The notes: generated by a model not told the origin, from the letters alone. DNA of 64,000 bases from Labrys monachus (GCF_030814655.1 NZ_JAUSVK010000001.1:1061043-1125042); one strand, 5' to 3'. Numbered from the stretch's first letter, positions 54,694 to 63,729 are shown. Numbers and translations: made by a program.

Positions 54694-56065
54694 CAGGCTG
54701 CGGAAAAAGTCTTCCTCGAAGCGTTCCATGGTGATTCACTGCTGGTGCATGAACGGGAGGGGATCGATGCGCGGAGCGGATGTTCGGACGGAGAGTCTGT
54801 TCTCGTATGTGAGCTGCGAAGCTCGGGTTCCTGCGGATCATCCGCTGCGTGCGATCCGTGCGATTGTCGACGAGGCGCTGGAGGCGCTGTCGCCGGAGTT
54901 CGACAAGCTGTATTCGCGGCATGGGCGTCCTTCGATCCCGCCGGAGAAGCTGCTGCGTGCGCTGTTGCTGCAGGCCTTCTTCACGATCCGCTCGGAGCGG
55001 CAACTGATGGAACAGATGGATTACAATCTGATGTTCCGCTGGTTTGCCGGGCTGTCGATGGATGCGCCGATCTGGGATGTGACGGTGTTCACCAAGAACC
55101 GCGAGCGCCTGCAGGAAGGCGATATCGCCGCCAAGTTCCTGGCTGCGGTGCTGTCCCAGCCGCGGGTGACGGCGTTGCTGTCGGAGGATCATTTTTCGGT
55201 GGACGGCACCCTGATCGAGGCCTGGGCGAGCATCAAGGGCTTCAAACCCAAGGCCGATAGGGCCGACAGCCCGGACAAGGACGATGATGGCGGTTCGGGC
55301 AGCGTCCCGCCGGCTTCCGGTGCGGCTCCGGAAGGCAAGCCCGCCGGCGGACGGAACGCCGAGCGCGATTTCCATGGCGAGAAGCGCAGCAACCGGACCC
55401 ATGCCTCGACCAGCGATCCGGATGCCCGGCTCTACAAGAAGGGCCGCGGCGCCGCGGCCAGGCTGTGCCATATGGGGCACTTCCTCATGGAGAACCGCCA
55501 CGGCCTGATCGTCGACACCGAACTGACGCTTGCGACCGGCACTGCCGAGCGGGAAGCGGCCCTGAGCATGCTCAGGCGCCGCAACGCCCGTCATCGCATC
55601 ACGGTCGCTGCCGACAAGGCCTATGACGTGGCTGGCTTTGTGGCGGATCTGCGCAGTATCAAGGTCACCCCGCATGTGGCGCAGAACACCACCAACCGGC
55701 GTTCCGCCATTGACGGGCGCACCACCCGGCATGCCGGCTACGCTCTCAGCCAGCGCATCCGCAAGCGGATCGAGGAAGGGTTCGGCTGGATCAAGACCTG
55801 TGGCGGACTGAGCAAGACCCGCCATCGAGGCACTGAACGCGTCGGTTGGTCCTTCACGCTGACGGCGGCGGCCTGCAATCTGATCCGATTGCCCAAATTG
55901 ATCGAAATCAAAGGATAACTGCGCCAAAATGTCGGAAAACGCATCCAAAATGCTGTTTTGGCAGCGGTCATTGCATGAAAACCGGCCGCCAAAATCAAAC
56001 CGAACCCAAAAAATCAGGCCCTCAGCCAAAATATGCGGCCACGCAACACGTTTTTCCGCAGCCTG
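54694..56065 (+). mobile_element. IS5-family insertion sequence, copy 2
   Basis: The 1372 bp element is bounded by inverted repeats of CAGGCTGCGGAAAAA, with CTAG flanking both sides (54690-54693 and 56066-56069). Its outer 12 bp match the ends of the element at 35086-36354, while the interiors differ. The right CTAG supplies the TAG stop codon of serA, leaving that gene intact. It encodes one intact transposase. Confidence 0.9.
54767..55918 (+). CDS. IS5-family DDE transposase
   Basis: The 383-residue transposase has a DUF772 region (HPLRAIRAIVDEALEALSPE, LLRALLLQAFFTIRSERQLM, GLSMDAPIWDVTVFTKNRER) and catalytic residues in HFSVDGTLIEAWAS (Asp), VAADKAYDV (Asp) and IRKRIEEGFGWIK (Glu). Compared with the other IS5 copy, it has a longer Asp/Gly/Pro-rich insert after the first Asp. 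GGGAGGGG before ATG 54767 sets the start; the frame runs further upstream outside family sequence. Confidence 0.92.
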   Translation: MRGADVRTESLFSYVSCEARVPADHPLRAIRAIVDEALEALSPEFDKLYSRHGRPSIPPEKLLRALLLQAFFTIRSERQLMEQMDYNLMFRWFAGLSMDAPIWDVTVFTKNRERLQEGDIAAKFLAAVLSQPRVTALLSEDHFSVDGTLIEAWASIKGFKPKADRADSPDKDDDGGSGSVPPASGAAPEGKPAGGRNAERDFHGEKRSNRTHASTSDPDARLYKKGRGAAARLCHMGHFLMENRHGLIVDTELTLATGTAEREAALSMLRRRNARHRITVAADKAYDVAGFVADLRSIKVTPHVAQNTTNRRSAIDGRTTRHAGYALSQRIRKRIEEGFGWIKTCGGLSKTRHRGTERVGWSFTLTAAACNLIRLPKLIEIKG

Positions 56066-57655
56066 CTAGAACGTCAGCGCCTTCACCTGCACGACGTTCG
56101 GGATGGTGTTGATCTCCTTCAGCAGCTTGTCGTCCACCGCCTGGTCGATCGCCACCAGCGCGATGGCGTTGCCGCCCTCGAAGTCGCGGCCGAACTGCAT
56201 ATGGGCGATGTTGATGCCGTTCTCGCCGAGCACCGTGCCGATGCGGCCGATGAAGCCGGGACGGTCGTGGTTGGTGATGTAGAGCATGCGCGGCAGCAGG
56301 TCCGCCTCCACATTGATGCCCTTGATCTGCACGATGCGCGGCTTGGTGCCGGCGATGATGGTGCCGGCCACCGCCCGCGTCAGGTTCCCGGTCTCGACTT
56401 CCAGCGTGATCAGCGAATCATGGTCGCCCGTCTTCTCGCGGGTGGTCTCCTCGATGACGATGCCGCGCTCGCGCGCCACGGTCGGGGCGGCCACGATGTT
56501 GATGTCGGCCAGCATCGGGCGCAGCAGGCCGGCGACGGCCGCGCTGGTGAGCGCCTTGATCTTCATGTGGGCAACCTCGCCCTCATAGATGATGCGGATG
56601 GTCTTGATGTCGGTCTCGGTGAGCTGGCCGGCGAAGGAGCCGAGCTTCTCGGCGAGCGAGATGAAGGGTTTCAGGCGGGGCGCTTCCTCGGCCGTGATCG
56701 AGGGGAAGTTGACGGCGTTGGAGATGGCGCCGCGCAACAGATAGTCCGACATCTGCTCGGCGACCTGCAGCGCGACATTCTCCTGTGCCTCGGTGGTGGA
56801 GGCGCCGAGATGCGGCGTGCACACGACGTTGGGCAGGCCGAACAGCGGGTTGGCCGTGGCCGGCTCCTCGACGAAGACGTCGAGTGCGGCGCCGGCGACA
56901 TGGCCGCTCTTGAGCAGTTCGGCCAGCGCTTCCTCGTCGATCAGGCCGCCGCGGGCGCAGTTGATGATGCGCACGCCCTTGCGCGTCCTGGCGAGCGCTT
57001 CGCGCGACAGGATGTTGCGCGTCTGCGGCGTCATCGGCGTGTGCAGCGTGATGATCTCGGCGCGGGCCAGCAGGTCGTCGAGGTCGACCTTCTCGACGCC
57101 GAGCTCGAGCGCCCGCTCCGGGCTGAGGAAGGGATCGTAGGCGATGACGCGCATCTTGAGGCCGACGGCGCGGTCCGCGACGATCGAGCCGATATTGCCG
57201 CAACCGATGATGCCCAGCACCTTGCCGGTGATCTCGACGCCCATGAAGCGGTTCTTTTCCCACTTGCCGGCCTGCGTCGAGGCGTCGGCGGCGGGAATTT
57301 CGCGGGCCAAGGCGAACATCATGGCGATGGCGTGTTCGGCCGTGGTGATCGAATTGCCGAAGGGCGTGTTCATGACGATGACGCCGCGGCCGGTGGCGGC
57401 GGGAATGTCGACATTGTCGACGCCGATGCCGGCGCGGCCGATCACCTTGAGATTGGTCGCCTTGGCGAGGATCGCCGCCGTGACCTTGGTGGCCGAACGG
57501 ATGGCGAGGCCGTCATACTTGCCGATGATCTCGGCGAGCTTTTCCTTGTCCTTGCCGAGACTGGGCTGGAAGTCGACCTCGATGCCGCGATCCCTGAAGA
57601 TCTGCACGGCGGCGGGGGAAAGAGCGTCTGAAATCAGGACTTTGGGGGCGGGCAT
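56066..57655 (-). CDS. serA: D-3-phosphoglycerate dehydrogenase
   Basis: This 529-residue enzyme is of the long form. The substrate domain begins KVLISDALSPAAVQIF. The NAD domain has VLGIIGCGNIGSIVADRA, the catalytic Arg in NCARGGLIDEEAL and His in HLGASTTEAQENVA. An allosteric substrate-binding domain (about 315-450) and a C-terminal ACT domain follow (NHDRPGFIGRIGTVLGENGI). It makes 3-phosphohydroxypyruvate, the first step to serine. CAGGAG 5 nt before ATG 57655 sets the start. It is downstream of serC on the same strand, separated by a large repeat-filled gap. Its TAG stop lies in the IS5 target CTAG. Confidence 0.96.
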   Translation of the reverse strand: MPAPKVLISDALSPAAVQIFRDRGIEVDFQPSLGKDKEKLAEIIGKYDGLAIRSATKVTAAILAKATNLKVIGRAGIGVDNVDIPAATGRGVIVMNTPFGNSITTAEHAIAMMFALAREIPAADASTQAGKWEKNRFMGVEITGKVLGIIGCGNIGSIVADRAVGLKMRVIAYDPFLSPERALELGVEKVDLDDLLARAEIITLHTPMTPQTRNILSREALARTRKGVRIINCARGGLIDEEALAELLKSGHVAGAALDVFVEEPATANPLFGLPNVVCTPHLGASTTEAQENVALQVAEQMSDYLLRGAISNAVNFPSITAEEAPRLKPFISLAEKLGSFAGQLTETDIKTIRIIYEGEVAHMKIKALTSAAVAGLLRPMLADINIVAAPTVARERGIVIEETTREKTGDHDSLITLEVETGNLTRAVAGTIIAGTKPRIVQIKGINVEADLLPRMLYITNHDRPGFIGRIGTVLGENGINIAHMQFGRDFEGGNAIALVAIDQAVDDKLLKEINTIPNVVQVKALTF

Positions 57656-57722
57656 GGTGTCTCCTGGAGCGCGGACATCCTGTCCGCTTCTTGGAACGGC
57701 AATTGACGAAGAGACGAGCATC

Positions 57723-58004
57723 GGGACCGCCGGCATCCTGCCCACAGGCGCTAACTTAATTTAGACGGATGCGACGCTCGGGTCTCCCTTCCCCCTTGCG
57801 GGGAAGGGTAAGGGATGGGGGTCGAGACATAGTCTCGACCGATGAGATTGTGTCCTGACCCCCACCCTTCTATTCCCTCCCCGCAAGGGGGAGGGAGGGC
57901 CCAAACGTCACGTTTAACAATCTAAAGTTAGCGCTTATGGGCATTCTGCCGACGCTTGGAAACGGCAGGTTTCCGGAAAAGGCCGGCTGGACGCCGGCGG
58001 TCCC
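57723..58004. repeat. Large nested inverted repeat between serC and serA
   Basis: Outer arms GGGACCGCCGGC (57723-57734) and GCCGGCGGTCCC (57993-58004) are exact complements. Inside, CGGCA-N3-TGCCCA-N3-GCGCTAACTT (57731 onward) pairs with AAGTTAGCGC-N3-TGGGCA-N3-TGCCG (57925-57951). The core contains the G/C-rich twin hairpin repeat at 57786-57899. No gene is present in 57656-58013. Confidence 0.7.
57786..57899. repeat. G/C-rich twin-hairpin repeat, copy 1
   Basis: It has two hairpins, CCCTTCCCC with CGGGGAAGGG at one end and CCCTCCCC with GGGGGAGGG at the other, separated by about 65 nt that include GTCGAGAC and GTCTCGAC. The same design recurs at 61590-61701. Confidence 0.7.
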
Positions 58005-58013
58005 AGGAGGAAC

Positions 58014-59180
58014 TCAGCCGAGCGCGGCCTTGGCGCGCTGGAACGACCATTCGAGCCAGGGCAGCAGGGCTTCGACGTCGGAGGTCTGGACCGTCGCGCC
58101 GCACCAGATGCGCAGGCCTGGCGGTGCATCGCGATAGGAGGCGATGTCGAGCCCCGCCTTTTCCGCTTCGATGGCAGAGGAGAGGGCCTTGGCAAACGCC
58201 GCCTGGCCGTCGGCATCGAGCGCCGTCACCGCCGGGTCGACCACCTTGAGGCAGACCGAGGTGTTGGAGCGCGTGGCCTCGTCCTTGGCCAGGAATTCGA
58301 TCCACGGCGTCTTCGCGACGAAGCGCTCGATGGCGGCGAGATTGGCGTCGGCCCGGGCGATCAGGCCGTCGAGGCCGCCCACGGTCTTGGCCCAGTCGAG
58401 CGCGTCGAGATAGTCCTCCACGCAGAGGAGGGACGGCGTGTTGATGGTCTCGCCCTTGAAGATGCCCTCGATGAGCTTGCCGCCCTTGGTGAGGCGGAAG
58501 ATCTTGGGCAGCGGCCAGGCCGGGGTGTAGCTTTCCAGGCGGGCGACGGCACGGGGAGACAGGATCAGCATGCCGTGCGCGGCCTCGCCGCCCAGCACCT
58601 TCTGCCAGGAGAAGGTGACGACGTCGAGCTTGTCCCAGTCGAGGCGCTGGGCGAAGGCCGCCGAGGTGGCGTCGCAGATGGCGAGGCCCTCGCGGTCGGC
58701 CGGGATCCAGTCGGCATTGGCGACGCGAACGCCTGACGTCGTGCCGTTCCAGGTGAAGACGATGTCGCGCGTCTTCGCATCGACCTTGCTGAAGTCGACG
58801 AGATCGCCATAGCCCGCCTTGAAGACGCGGGCATCTTCGAGCTTGAGCTGCTTGACGACGTCGGTGACCCATTCGGCGCCGAAGGATTCCCAGGCCAGCA
58901 TGTCGACGCCGCGGGCGCCGAGCAGGGACCACAGGGCCATTTCGACCGCGCCGGTGTCGGACGCCGGCACGATGCCGATGCGGTAGTCGGCGGGCACGCC
59001 GAGAATCTCGCGCGTCAGCCCGATCGCCTGTTCCAGCTTGGTCTTGCCGATTTTTGCCCGGTGGGAGCGGCCGAGGGCGGCACCCTTGAGGGCTTCAGGG
59101 GTCCAGCCTGGGCGCTTGGCGCAGGGGCCGGACGAAAAGTTTGCAACAGCGGGCTTTGCCGCTGGCATTGGCAGTGTCAT
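58014..59180 (-). CDS. serC: Phosphoserine aminotransferase
   Basis: The 388-residue PLP enzyme is of the alphaproteobacterial SerC form: [55 protein letters not shown] and PLP-binding Lys194 in [14 protein letters not shown], with [16 protein letters not shown] near the middle. It transaminates 3-phosphohydroxypyruvate, the product of SerA. GGAG 8 nt before ATG 59180 sets the start, although the frame is open 368 codons further through the adjacent permease gene. It sits upstream of serA on the same strand. Confidence 0.95.
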   Translation of the reverse strand: MTLPMPAAKPAVANFSSGPCAKRPGWTPEALKGAALGRSHRAKIGKTKLEQAIGLTREILGVPADYRIGIVPASDTGAVEMALWSLLGARGVDMLAWESFGAEWVTDVVKQLKLEDARVFKAGYGDLVDFSKVDAKTRDIVFTWNGTTSGVRVANADWIPADREGLAICDATSAAFAQRLDWDKLDVVTFSWQKVLGGEAAHGMLILSPRAVARLESYTPAWPLPKIFRLTKGGKLIEGIFKGETINTPSLLCVEDYLDALDWAKTVGGLDGLIARADANLAAIERFVAKTPWIEFLAKDEATRSNTSVCLKVVDPAVTALDADGQAAFAKALSSAIEAEKAGLDIASYRDAPPGLRIWCGATVQTSDVEALLPWLEWSFQRAKAALG

Positions 59181-59324
59181 TGCGATGTCTCCATCCTCGC
59201 AGATGGGCGTCCCTCGTTGGGGAGGAATGTCCCGCCGCCCGTATGCGCCGTCAGGGCCGATGGCGTCAAGAGGCTTTCGAAGGTCGCAAGAAGGATATTT
59301 CGGCGTATGCCGAGAAGTCTGCAT

Positions 59325-59400
59325 GGAGGGTCGATCACCGATCGACCTCTTCGCCATCCGGCGAATGCGAGATTCCATGTCGATCGGTGATCGACACTCC
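59325..59400. repeat. REP-like twin-hairpin repeat, copy 3
   Basis: It shares GGAGGGTCGATCACCGATCG and ACCTCTTC with the copies near 43.2-43.4 kb and ends with GTCGATCGGTGATCGAC. The spacer between hairpins differs. It lies in the 281 bp gap between the permease gene and serC, where no gene is seen. Confidence 0.75.
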
Positions 59401-59461
59401 AAGGCACGATTCCTTCGCGACGACGACTGGAAACGCTCGGCCCCTACGGATACTCCCGCGC

Positions 59462-60388
59462 CTACTTCACCGAGCCGGCGGTCAGGCCCTTGACGATATA
59501 GCGTTCCAGGAAGATGCCGATGAGCGCCAGCGGCGCGATCGCCGTGGTCGAGAGGGCGGCCATCGACCACCAGTTGATCCCCTGCGAGCCGGTCTGGCTC
59601 GCCACCATCACCGGCAGGGTCTTGGCGTCGCTGCTGGTGAGGAGGGCGGCGAAGAAATATTCGTTCCAGCTCAGCACCAGCGAGAGGATGAAGGCGGCGA
59701 CCATGCCGGGCAGGGCGATCGGCAGGATGATGTGCCAGAAGGCGCCCCAGAGCGAGAGCCCGTCGACTAGGGCGGCCTCGTCGAGCTCGATGGGAATCGT
59801 GTCGAACTGGTCGCGCATGATCCAGATGACGATCGGCAGCACCGACAGCGTGTAGAGCAGGATCAGGCCGATGGTGGTGTCGAGCAGGGCCAGCTCGCGA
59901 TAGAGCACGAGGAAGGGCAGCGCCAGCACGACCGGCGGCAGAATCAGCTGCGACAGGAAGAAGAACGAAATGTCGCGGTTGCGCATCCAGGCGAACTTGT
60001 ACTGGAAGCGGCTGAGGCCGTAGGCGGCGAGGGAGCCGATCACCACGGCGAGCAGCGAGGCGCCGAGCGAGGTGATGACGCTGTTCATGAAGCGCGCCAC
60101 GAACTCGTCGCGCACCGTCGATGTCTCGAAGATCGTGTCGGGCGACAGGCCGAGCGAGCGCCAGCCCTTCCAGTCGGGCTGGAAGTCGATCCAGGGCAGG
60201 AGATGGCCCTGGGTGACGTCGACGGCGCTCTTCATCGAGGTCGTCAGCGTCCAGTAGATTGGAAACAGCGAGACGAAGGCCCACAGGATCAGGGCGCCGT
60301 AGATCAGCACCCGGCTGAGGATCATGGTGGCGCGGAAGGCCGTTTCGCTACGGCCCGGGGCTTCGGAGGATGTTGTGCTGATCGCCAA
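59462..60388 (-). CDS. Carbohydrate ABC transporter permease (MalG type)
   Basis: This 308-residue CUT1 permease has six helices (first at about 25-50), the EAA loop [20 protein letters not shown] then ILPIALPG, and C-terminal [14 protein letters not shown]. The likely start is a TTG at 60388 with GGGG 8 nt upstream; the first ATG (60325) would remove the N-terminal tail and lacks a ribosome site. It follows the partner permease gene by 16 nt. Substrate is unknown. Confidence 0.92.
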   Translation of the reverse strand: MAISTTSSEAPGRSETAFRATMILSRVLIYGALILWAFVSLFPIYWTLTTSMKSAVDVTQGHLLPWIDFQPDWKGWRSLGLSPDTIFETSTVRDEFVARFMNSVITSLGASLLAVVIGSLAAYGLSRFQYKFAWMRNRDISFFFLSQLILPPVVLALPFLVLYRELALLDTTIGLILLYTLSVLPIVIWIMRDQFDTIPIELDEAALVDGLSLWGAFWHIILPIALPGMVAAFILSLVLSWNEYFFAALLTSSDAKTLPVMVASQTGSQGINWWSMAALSTTAIAPLALIGIFLERYIVKGLTAGSVK

Positions 60389-60404
60389 TTTCTGTGCCCC
60401 GCAA

Positions 60405-61514
60405 TCAGTTGACGCGCCGCACGCGCTTGTTGGCGAAATTCAGCAGCATGGTGACGAAGACGATGATCAGCACGAGGTAGAACATCGCCAGCATCGTGCC
60501 GTAGCCGACATTGGACCGGTCCCGGTATTCCCGGTAGATGAAGCTCGACACGGTGTCGGTGGCGCCGCCCGGCCCCCCCGAGGTCGTGTTGATGACGATG
60601 TCGGCGAGCTTCAGCTTGAAGATGATCCGGAGGATGACGGCGGTGATGCTCACCGGCATCATCAGCGGGAAGGTCATCTCGCGGAATTGCTGCCAACCCG
60701 TGGCGCCGTCGATCCGCGAGGCTTCCATCACCTCGCGGGGCAGGGCCTGGAGGCCGGCCAGCAGCAGGATCATCAGGAAGGGAATGGAGACCCAGGCGTC
60801 CATCGCCTCGATGCTGATCCGGGCGATCCAGGGATCGGTGAAGAAGGAGGGGCTGTGCCAGCCGAGCACCCGCATCAGCCGGCCCACCGGCCCGTAGCGA
60901 TATTCCATCATCGACTTGCCCACCATCCAGCTCACCGCCACAGGGCTGAGCATGAAGGGCATCAGGAAGGCGACGCGGAAGAATTTGCGGGCCTTGATCT
61001 CGGCATTGAGCAGCAGGGCCAGGCCGAAGGCGATCGCATATTCGACGAACACGGCCAGGACGTAATAGACCATGTTCAGCAGGGCGTTCCAGAAGTAGCG
61101 ATCGTGGAACAGCGTCACCAGATTGTCGACGCCGTTGAAGTGCTGGCCGCTGAAGGAGCTGAGATTCCAGTCGCTGAAGGCGATGTAGAAGCCGAAGAGC
61201 GTGGGGAAGATCACCATCGCCACGGTGAAGAGCACGGCGGGCAGGATGAAGAGCGCCCGCTCGCCGGCCTCGCCGCGGATCAGCACCTGGGCGATGCCGA
61301 GCGCGATCGACCATCCCAGGAAGGCATAGAGCACGGGACGCCAATTGGCGAAGCCGAAGCCGAGTGCGCCATTCTCGTGCAGGATCTGGACCAGGGCCAT
61401 GCCGACCAGCACGAGGGAGGCGAGGGCGACCAGGACCCTCCCCGCCGTCCGCCGGCTGGGGGAGATCGAGGAGGGAATATAGGGGCTGTCGCTTGTCGGC
61501 GGAGCTGGTGGCAT
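60405..61514 (-). CDS. Carbohydrate ABC transporter permease (MalF type)
   Basis: The 369-residue permease carries an extra pair of N-terminal helices (VLVALASLVLVGMALVQILH) before the usual six, as in some larger MalF-type subunits. The EAA loop is EVMEASRIDGATGWQQFREM then TFPLMMP. AGGA 6 nt before ATG 61514 sets the start. It is downstream of the binding-protein gene, separated by 270 bp containing a twin-hairpin repeat that may lower its expression relative to the binding protein. Confidence 0.92.
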   Translation of the reverse strand: MPPAPPTSDSPYIPSSISPSRRTAGRVLVALASLVLVGMALVQILHENGALGFGFANWRPVLYAFLGWSIALGIAQVLIRGEAGERALFILPAVLFTVAMVIFPTLFGFYIAFSDWNLSSFSGQHFNGVDNLVTLFHDRYFWNALLNMVYYVLAVFVEYAIAFGLALLLNAEIKARKFFRVAFLMPFMLSPVAVSWMVGKSMMEYRYGPVGRLMRVLGWHSPSFFTDPWIARISIEAMDAWVSIPFLMILLLAGLQALPREVMEASRIDGATGWQQFREMTFPLMMPVSITAVILRIIFKLKLADIVINTTSGGPGGATDTVSSFIYREYRDRSNVGYGTMLAMFYLVLIIVFVTMLLNFANKRVRRVN

Positions 61515-61589
61515 CGAACGTCCTGGGAGCACGGACATCCCATCCCCAGGCGCCGGATCGAGGCCGTAGGACGAGACGCTGGGGATTTT

Positions 61590-61701
61590 CCCTTCCCCCT
61601 GTGGGGAAGGGGTAGGGGATGGGGGGGTCGTCGTCTTTCTGCCCGACCCCGCTCCGCTGTCTCGACCCTCACCCTCTGATCCCTCCCCACAAGGGGGAGG
61701 G
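61590..61701. repeat. G/C-rich twin-hairpin repeat, copy 2
   Basis: The hairpins CCCTTCCCC/TGGGGAAGGG and CCCTCCCC/GGGGGAGGG frame about 65 nt that include GACCCCGCTCCG. It follows the same pattern as 57786-57899, and sits between the binding-protein and first permease genes of one operon. Confidence 0.7.
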
Positions 61702-61784
61702 AAGCGGCAAATGTCGAGTTCTCGGGCTCAAACGAGCATATATCGACGTCTCGGCCGTTCTTGAGCCGTGGAATTCCAGTCGCG

Positions 61785-63455
61785 TTACATGCCCAGCGAG
61801 GCCTTGTAGAGCGCGATCTGTTTCTCGCGGCCGATCTGGTCGGTCAGCTTCTCCCAGGCAGCGGCGATCTGGTCGGCGCCTTCCTGGGCCTTGAGCTGGC
61901 CGGCGAAGATCTTGGTCAGCACATCCTCGGCCAGGCTGTAATATTGGAAGATGCCGGGAATGCGCGGCTCGATCGCGCCGTTCGGGTGGTTGTAGGAGTT
62001 GAACTGCGAATCGAGATAGTTGGCGATGAAGTCCTTCTCATAGCCGGCCGCGACCCATTCGGCGATGTTGCTCTGGCTGTTGCGGTAGCACTGGAAGCCG
62101 GAGGGATAGGCGGCCGTCCACATCGCGAGATCCTTGCCGCCGAGATGGGCCGCCGCGCTCCAGGCCGCTTTCTTCTTCTTCTCGTCCTTTTCGACACGGG
62201 CCATGACGTAGATGCCCCAGCCGAGATAAGCCAGGTTGGGCGCGAAGTTCGGCCCGCTCGGCAGCTTTTCCCACGCACCGCTCTTGGCGTTGTAGACATC
62301 GTCCGAGCCGGGCAGGATATCGAAGGCGCATTTATCGCCGATGACGGAGGTGTCGTTGGTCTTGGCGTTGGAGCCGATATCGCCCCACCACACGCACATC
62401 GAACCGGTGCCGCCGAGGAATTGCTGCCAGCCGGTGGTGTTCGGGTCGGCGTTGAGCTGGTCGGCGGGCTCGGAAGGCAAGGCGTCCAGCACGTCCTGGA
62501 TGGCCCGCACCCAGGCCGGATTGTTGATGCGCGGCTTCATGGTGTCGACGTCGAACAGCCAGGCCTTGTCGCTGGGATGCTTGGCATAGGCGGTGGCGCG
62601 GCTGCCGAGGAAGTAGAAGCCGAAGCCTCCCCACGGCTTGCAGGGGTCGAGATAGCCATAGGCGTCCTGGCCGTCGATCTGCTTGCCCTTGAGGAATTTG
62701 GTGACGGTCTGCACCTGCTGCCAGGTTTTCGGCACGGCCCATTCGGTGGTGTTGCCGGCATCCTTCCAGGCCTTGGCCAGCGCCTCGTCCTTGAAGTAGT
62801 CGGTGCGGTAGTTGAAATTGTGGGTGTCGCCGTCGATGGTGACGCGATATTGCTTGCCGTCCCAGGTGCCGACCGGGGGCTTGAGGTAATTCACGAGATC
62901 GTCGAAATCGATGAGCTTCTTCACCCAGTCCGGCATTTCCGATGCCAGGCCCTTGCCGCAGACGTCGCCCTCGAAGGGCGCGCCCATTTCGAGGATGTCG
63001 AAGTCCACCGTGCCGGTGGCGATGGCCTGCTGGAGGCGGGGATTGTAATCGGCCTGCGCGAGATCGATCCAGGTGATCTTGGCGCCGGTATAGGCCTCCC
63101 ATGGCTTGAGGAAGCCGCGGAACAGCAGATTGTGCAGGTTCTGGTTGTTGAGGCCCATGAAAGAGAGCTCGACGCCCGCGAACTCGCCCTGCTTCACGGT
63201 CGACTTGGTGCCGCCGAGGCAGAGTTCACCGACCTTCTGCCAGTCGGAATCGGTGGGCGAGCCCTTGCCGACGCCGGGGATCTGCAGGATCTTGGCGCGC
63301 AGGTCGCCTTCCTCGTCCGCCAGGGCCGACGTCGCCGAGGCGCCGAAGCCGGCGCCGCCCAGCGCCGCCAGCACACCAGCCCCTGCCGCGCCCTTCAGCA
63401 GGGCCCTGCGGCTCGCCTGCAGCGCAAGAAAATGCTTGTAGTCGTGCAATCTCAC
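61785..63455 (-). CDS. Extracellular sugar-binding protein with Tat-type signal
   Basis: The 556-residue CUT1-type binding protein starts with a twin-arginine signal (ASRRALLKGAAGAGVLAALG), implying export in folded form. The body includes FMGLNNQNLHNLLFRGFLKP, DLAQADYNPRLQQAIATGTV, FDILEMGAPFEGD and NFNYRTDYFKDEALAKAWKD, typical of the long Rhizobiales carbohydrate-binding family. The start is GTG 63455 with GGGAGGA 7 nt upstream. It leads an operon with two permeases but no ATPase gene. A core similar to the HexR-type palindrome lies about 175 bp upstream. Confidence 0.92.
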   Translation of the reverse strand: MRLHDYKHFLALQASRRALLKGAAGAGVLAALGGAGFGASATSALADEEGDLRAKILQIPGVGKGSPTDSDWQKVGELCLGGTKSTVKQGEFAGVELSFMGLNNQNLHNLLFRGFLKPWEAYTGAKITWIDLAQADYNPRLQQAIATGTVDFDILEMGAPFEGDVCGKGLASEMPDWVKKLIDFDDLVNYLKPPVGTWDGKQYRVTIDGDTHNFNYRTDYFKDEALAKAWKDAGNTTEWAVPKTWQQVQTVTKFLKGKQIDGQDAYGYLDPCKPWGGFGFYFLGSRATAYAKHPSDKAWLFDVDTMKPRINNPAWVRAIQDVLDALPSEPADQLNADPNTTGWQQFLGGTGSMCVWWGDIGSNAKTNDTSVIGDKCAFDILPGSDDVYNAKSGAWEKLPSGPNFAPNLAYLGWGIYVMARVEKDEKKKKAAWSAAAHLGGKDLAMWTAAYPSGFQCYRNSQSNIAEWVAAGYEKDFIANYLDSQFNSYNHPNGAIEPRIPGIFQYYSLAEDVLTKIFAGQLKAQEGADQIAAAWEKLTDQIGREKQIALYKASLGM

Positions 63456-63627
63456 AGTCTGTTCCTCCCGTTTCCTCGGTGCCGTTCCGGCCCGTATCGG
63501 CAGTCGATGCCGGTCTTATTCTTGAGCGTATTCTCGCTCTTGATCGTATTCTTGGCGGCCTCTTCCGGGCAGCTATGGATGTCGACGGCCCCTCAATGAG
63601 CATGAGCTTTCGTGCGGGACCGAAGTC

Positions 63628-63638
63628 TAGCGATGCTA
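63628..63638. promoter_or_regulatory. Third copy of the TAGC-GAT-GCTA palindrome core
   Basis: TAGCGATGCTA is identical to the 11 bp core of operator 1 at 31302-31314, but the outer bases (TC and AA) do not complete TGTA/TACA. It lies 173 bp upstream of the binding-protein GTG. Control of this transporter by the HexR-like protein is possible but weakly supported. Confidence 0.4.
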
Positions 63639-63713
63639 AAAAGGCAGCTCCGCTCCTGTCAACAAAATCCTGTACGCTCCGCTCCAACATCAGGGAATTG
63701 AATTCAGAAGCTC

Positions 63714-63729
63714 ATTTCGCCGGCGAAAT
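63714..63729. promoter_or_regulatory. Perfect 16 bp palindrome upstream of the ABC operon
   Basis: ATTTCGCCGGCGAAAT is fully self-complementary, and a partial relative (ATTTCGCGGTGAAA) follows about 25 bp later. It is likely an operator for a LacI- or ROK-type sugar regulator encoded outside the window. Confidence 0.45.

Noticed and set aside
58014-60284. A single 756-residue serC protein reading through the permease gene
   Set aside because: SerC homology begins only at 59180, where a ribosome site is present; the upstream part is out-of-frame permease and repeat sequence.
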